DNA from: Pseudomonas tritici
GTDB taxonomy: Bacteria > Pseudomonadota > Gammaproteobacteria > Pseudomonadales > Pseudomonadaceae
DNA: 64,000 nt
Assembly (NCBI RefSeq): GCF_014268275.3
Contig: NZ_CP077084.1
Location: 3,658,001 to 3,722,000, forward strand
Direction of reading: 5' to 3'
Shown here: in pieces, positions 63,076-64,000 of the stretch
Layout of the letters: each line of letters opens with the position of its first letter
Numbering within the stretch: position 1 is the first letter of the stretch
Program-made: the position numbers and the translations under genes
The notes under the pieces: generated by a model
Told to the model about the DNA's origin: nothing
What the model saw: the letters and a program-made list of their open reading frames with translations, nothing else
Databases searched by the model: none

Positions 63076-63255
63076 TTATTGCTGAGTCTTGTGATCCAGT
63101 GCGGCGTAGAAGTTGGCACTTTGTTGCAGGTATTTCTGGGTGTAGGCGCTGGTGCTGGATTTTTTGCCGGAAACTTCCACGCTGGACGCCGCTGGCAGGG
63201 CGACAGTGGCGGAAACAGCGGAAGCGGCAATGATGGAGAAGAGATTCAAGTTCAT
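63076..63255 (-). CDS. Small secreted protein (59 residues)
   Basis: A lower-strand frame of 59 codons. The signal peptide is MNLNLFSIIAASAVSATVA, followed by LPAASSVEVSGKKSSTSAYT and a C-terminal QKYLQQSANFYAALDHKTQQ. AAGGGTTACCGAC precedes the ATG, giving a plausible ribosome site. Composition fits coding sequence and a long hairpin follows the stop. I do not recognise the family. Confidence 0.6.
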   Translation of the reverse strand: MNLNLFSIIAASAVSATVALPAASSVEVSGKKSSTSAYTQKYLQQSANFYAALDHKTQQ

Positions 63256-63384
63256 GTCGGTAACCCTTGTGTTCGTTTGGTTGGGTGGCCTGGGAAGGCC
63301 TTGGAACCCAACTTACGCCCGAGGGTTGAACCTTAGAAATGCTTTGAAACAGTAGCCGCTATTAATAGAATTAATACACCGGGT

Positions 63385-63407
63385 CAGGCCCCGCAGTGCG
63401 GGGCCTG
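63385..63407 (-). terminator. Hairpin after the lactonase gene
   Basis: CAGGCCCCGCA / TGCGGGGCCTG, an 11-bp stem with a minimal loop, starting 4 bp after the lactonase stop. T-run is poor on the lower strand, so efficiency is uncertain. Confidence 0.55.
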
Positions 63408-63411
63408 TGGC

Positions 63412-64000
63412 TTATTGACGCACCAGGAATTTGAGGTCACTGGGGGCGTCGATCGCCAATTTCTGCACGGTTTTACCCAGCAGACCGGTGTTGGGGTCGC
63501 GTTCAACCACCACGATTTCGTTACTTTTCTGGTTGGCGATCAGCAAAAACTTGCCGCTCGGGTCCAGGCTGAACTCGCGCGGGTGGTCGCCTTCCACGGA
63601 ACGGCGTTGCAGTTCCTTGAGGTGCGCGGTAGCCGGGTCGATGCTGAACACCAGCAACTGATTGGCCGTGCCACGGTTGCTCACGTAGAGGAATTTGCCA
63701 TCACTGGACGCGTGCAACGCAGCGCCAGCCTTGTCCGGTACCGGTTTCCCGGCGGCGAAGTCCACCAGTTGCGTCTGGGTCAGCTGGCCATCTTTGTAGT
63801 CAAACACCGCGACCTGCGCGCTCATCTCGGTGGTCAGCCAGGCATGTTTGCCATCAGCGCTGAACAACAAGTGACGCGGACCGCTGCCCGGCGGCAGTTG
63901 CACCGAGGCCGGAGTGGCCGGGGTCAATGGCAGTTCATGATTGGCCTTGGGATCGTAGTGATAGGCAAACACCTTGTCCGCGCCCAGGTCCTGCACGAAC
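63412..64000 (-). CDS. Lactonase family beta-propeller protein, 5' end outside window
   Basis: The C-terminal 195 or so residues of a seven-bladed propeller related to the 6-phosphogluconolactonase/YbhE family. Typical repeats are SGPRHLLFSADGKHAWLTTE, LHASSDGKFLYVSNRG and HPREFSLDPSGKFLLIANQK, ending in NTGLLGKTVQKLAI. The reading frame is open through the window edge at 64000, so the N-terminus, including any signal peptide, is not visible. The substrate is uncertain. Confidence 0.88.
   Translation of the reverse strand, partial: FVQDLGADKVFAYHYDPKANHELPLTPATPASVQLPPGSGPRHLLFSADGKHAWLTTEMSAQVAVFDYKDGQLTQTQLVDFAAGKPVPDKAGAALHASSDGKFLYVSNRGTANQLLVFSIDPATAHLKELQRRSVEGDHPREFSLDPSGKFLLIANQKSNEIVVVERDPNTGLLGKTVQKLAIDAPSDLKFLVRQ

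Overview
This window looks like a chromosomal segment from a Pseudomonas of the P. fluorescens group. Supporting signs are the GC-rich coding bias, a 1622-residue NAD-glutamate dehydrogenase, an 869-residue AcnB with a GTG start, the sbcD-sbcC pair, an ampR-ampC pair, and repeated REP/REPIN palindromes carrying the TGTGGGAGCTGGCTTGCCTGC-type core. No prophage, IS element, CRISPR array, tRNA or rRNA was seen. Most of the window is core or soft-core metabolism and regulation, with two clear accessory insertions: a small uncharacterised biosynthetic operon and a rhamnolipid/quorum-sensing locus.

Layout. 1-9.8 kb: the end of a histidine kinase, a diguanylate cyclase, two small membrane proteins, an XRE regulator with an amidase, a decayed CPBP protease, RidA, DUF6434, an SMP-30 lactonase, an NTF2-like secreted protein and a MocR regulator. 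9.9-15.1 kb: EamA exporter, YceI, thioesterase, dienelactone hydrolase, then divergent ampR/ampC. 15.2-17.2 kb: an RstAB-like two-component system. 17.6-23.0 kb: a five-gene operon (AMP-forming ligase, atypical SAM-dependent enzyme, group D flavin monooxygenase-like protein, ectoine-synthase-like cupin, MFS exporter) preceded by a possible 23-codon ORF. 23.0-28.2 kb: miaE, a universal stress protein, a DUF1289 protein and acnB with a terminator. 28.3-32.2 kb: rhlA-rhlB-rhlR-rhlI with a lux-type box upstream. 32.2-43.6 kb: a serine/threonine permease, a tiny Cys-rich ORF followed by a terminator, an isochorismatase-like hydrolase, a 2-hydroxyacid dehydrogenase, a phosphotransferase/SDR pair, an AhpD-like protein divergent from a MocR regulator, a cupin, tag, dctA and two FCD regulators. 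43.8-48.6 kb: gdhB. 49.1-56.8 kb: a small acidic protein and the six-gene MoxR/Bat operon, bracketed by two copies of a composite palindromic element. 57.2-62.6 kb: sbcD-sbcC-GST. The window ends with two small secreted-protein genes and a beta-propeller lactonase cut by the window edge.

How the genes work together. The rhl locus encodes synthesis of the HAA lipid (RhlA), its rhamnosylation (RhlB) and the acyl-homoserine-lactone circuit (RhlR/RhlI) that likely controls it through the box at 28297-28316. No rhlC is present, so mono-rhamnolipid is the predicted product. The 17.7-23.0 kb operon appears to activate a carboxylate, modify it with SAM- and flavin-dependent chemistry, possibly cyclise it with the cupin, and export it; its product is unknown and it is the best candidate here for an undescribed system. 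The MoxR/Bat block is a tightly overlapping membrane-associated chaperone/VWA system. Functional calls come from reading motifs and family resemblance; no database searches were run.
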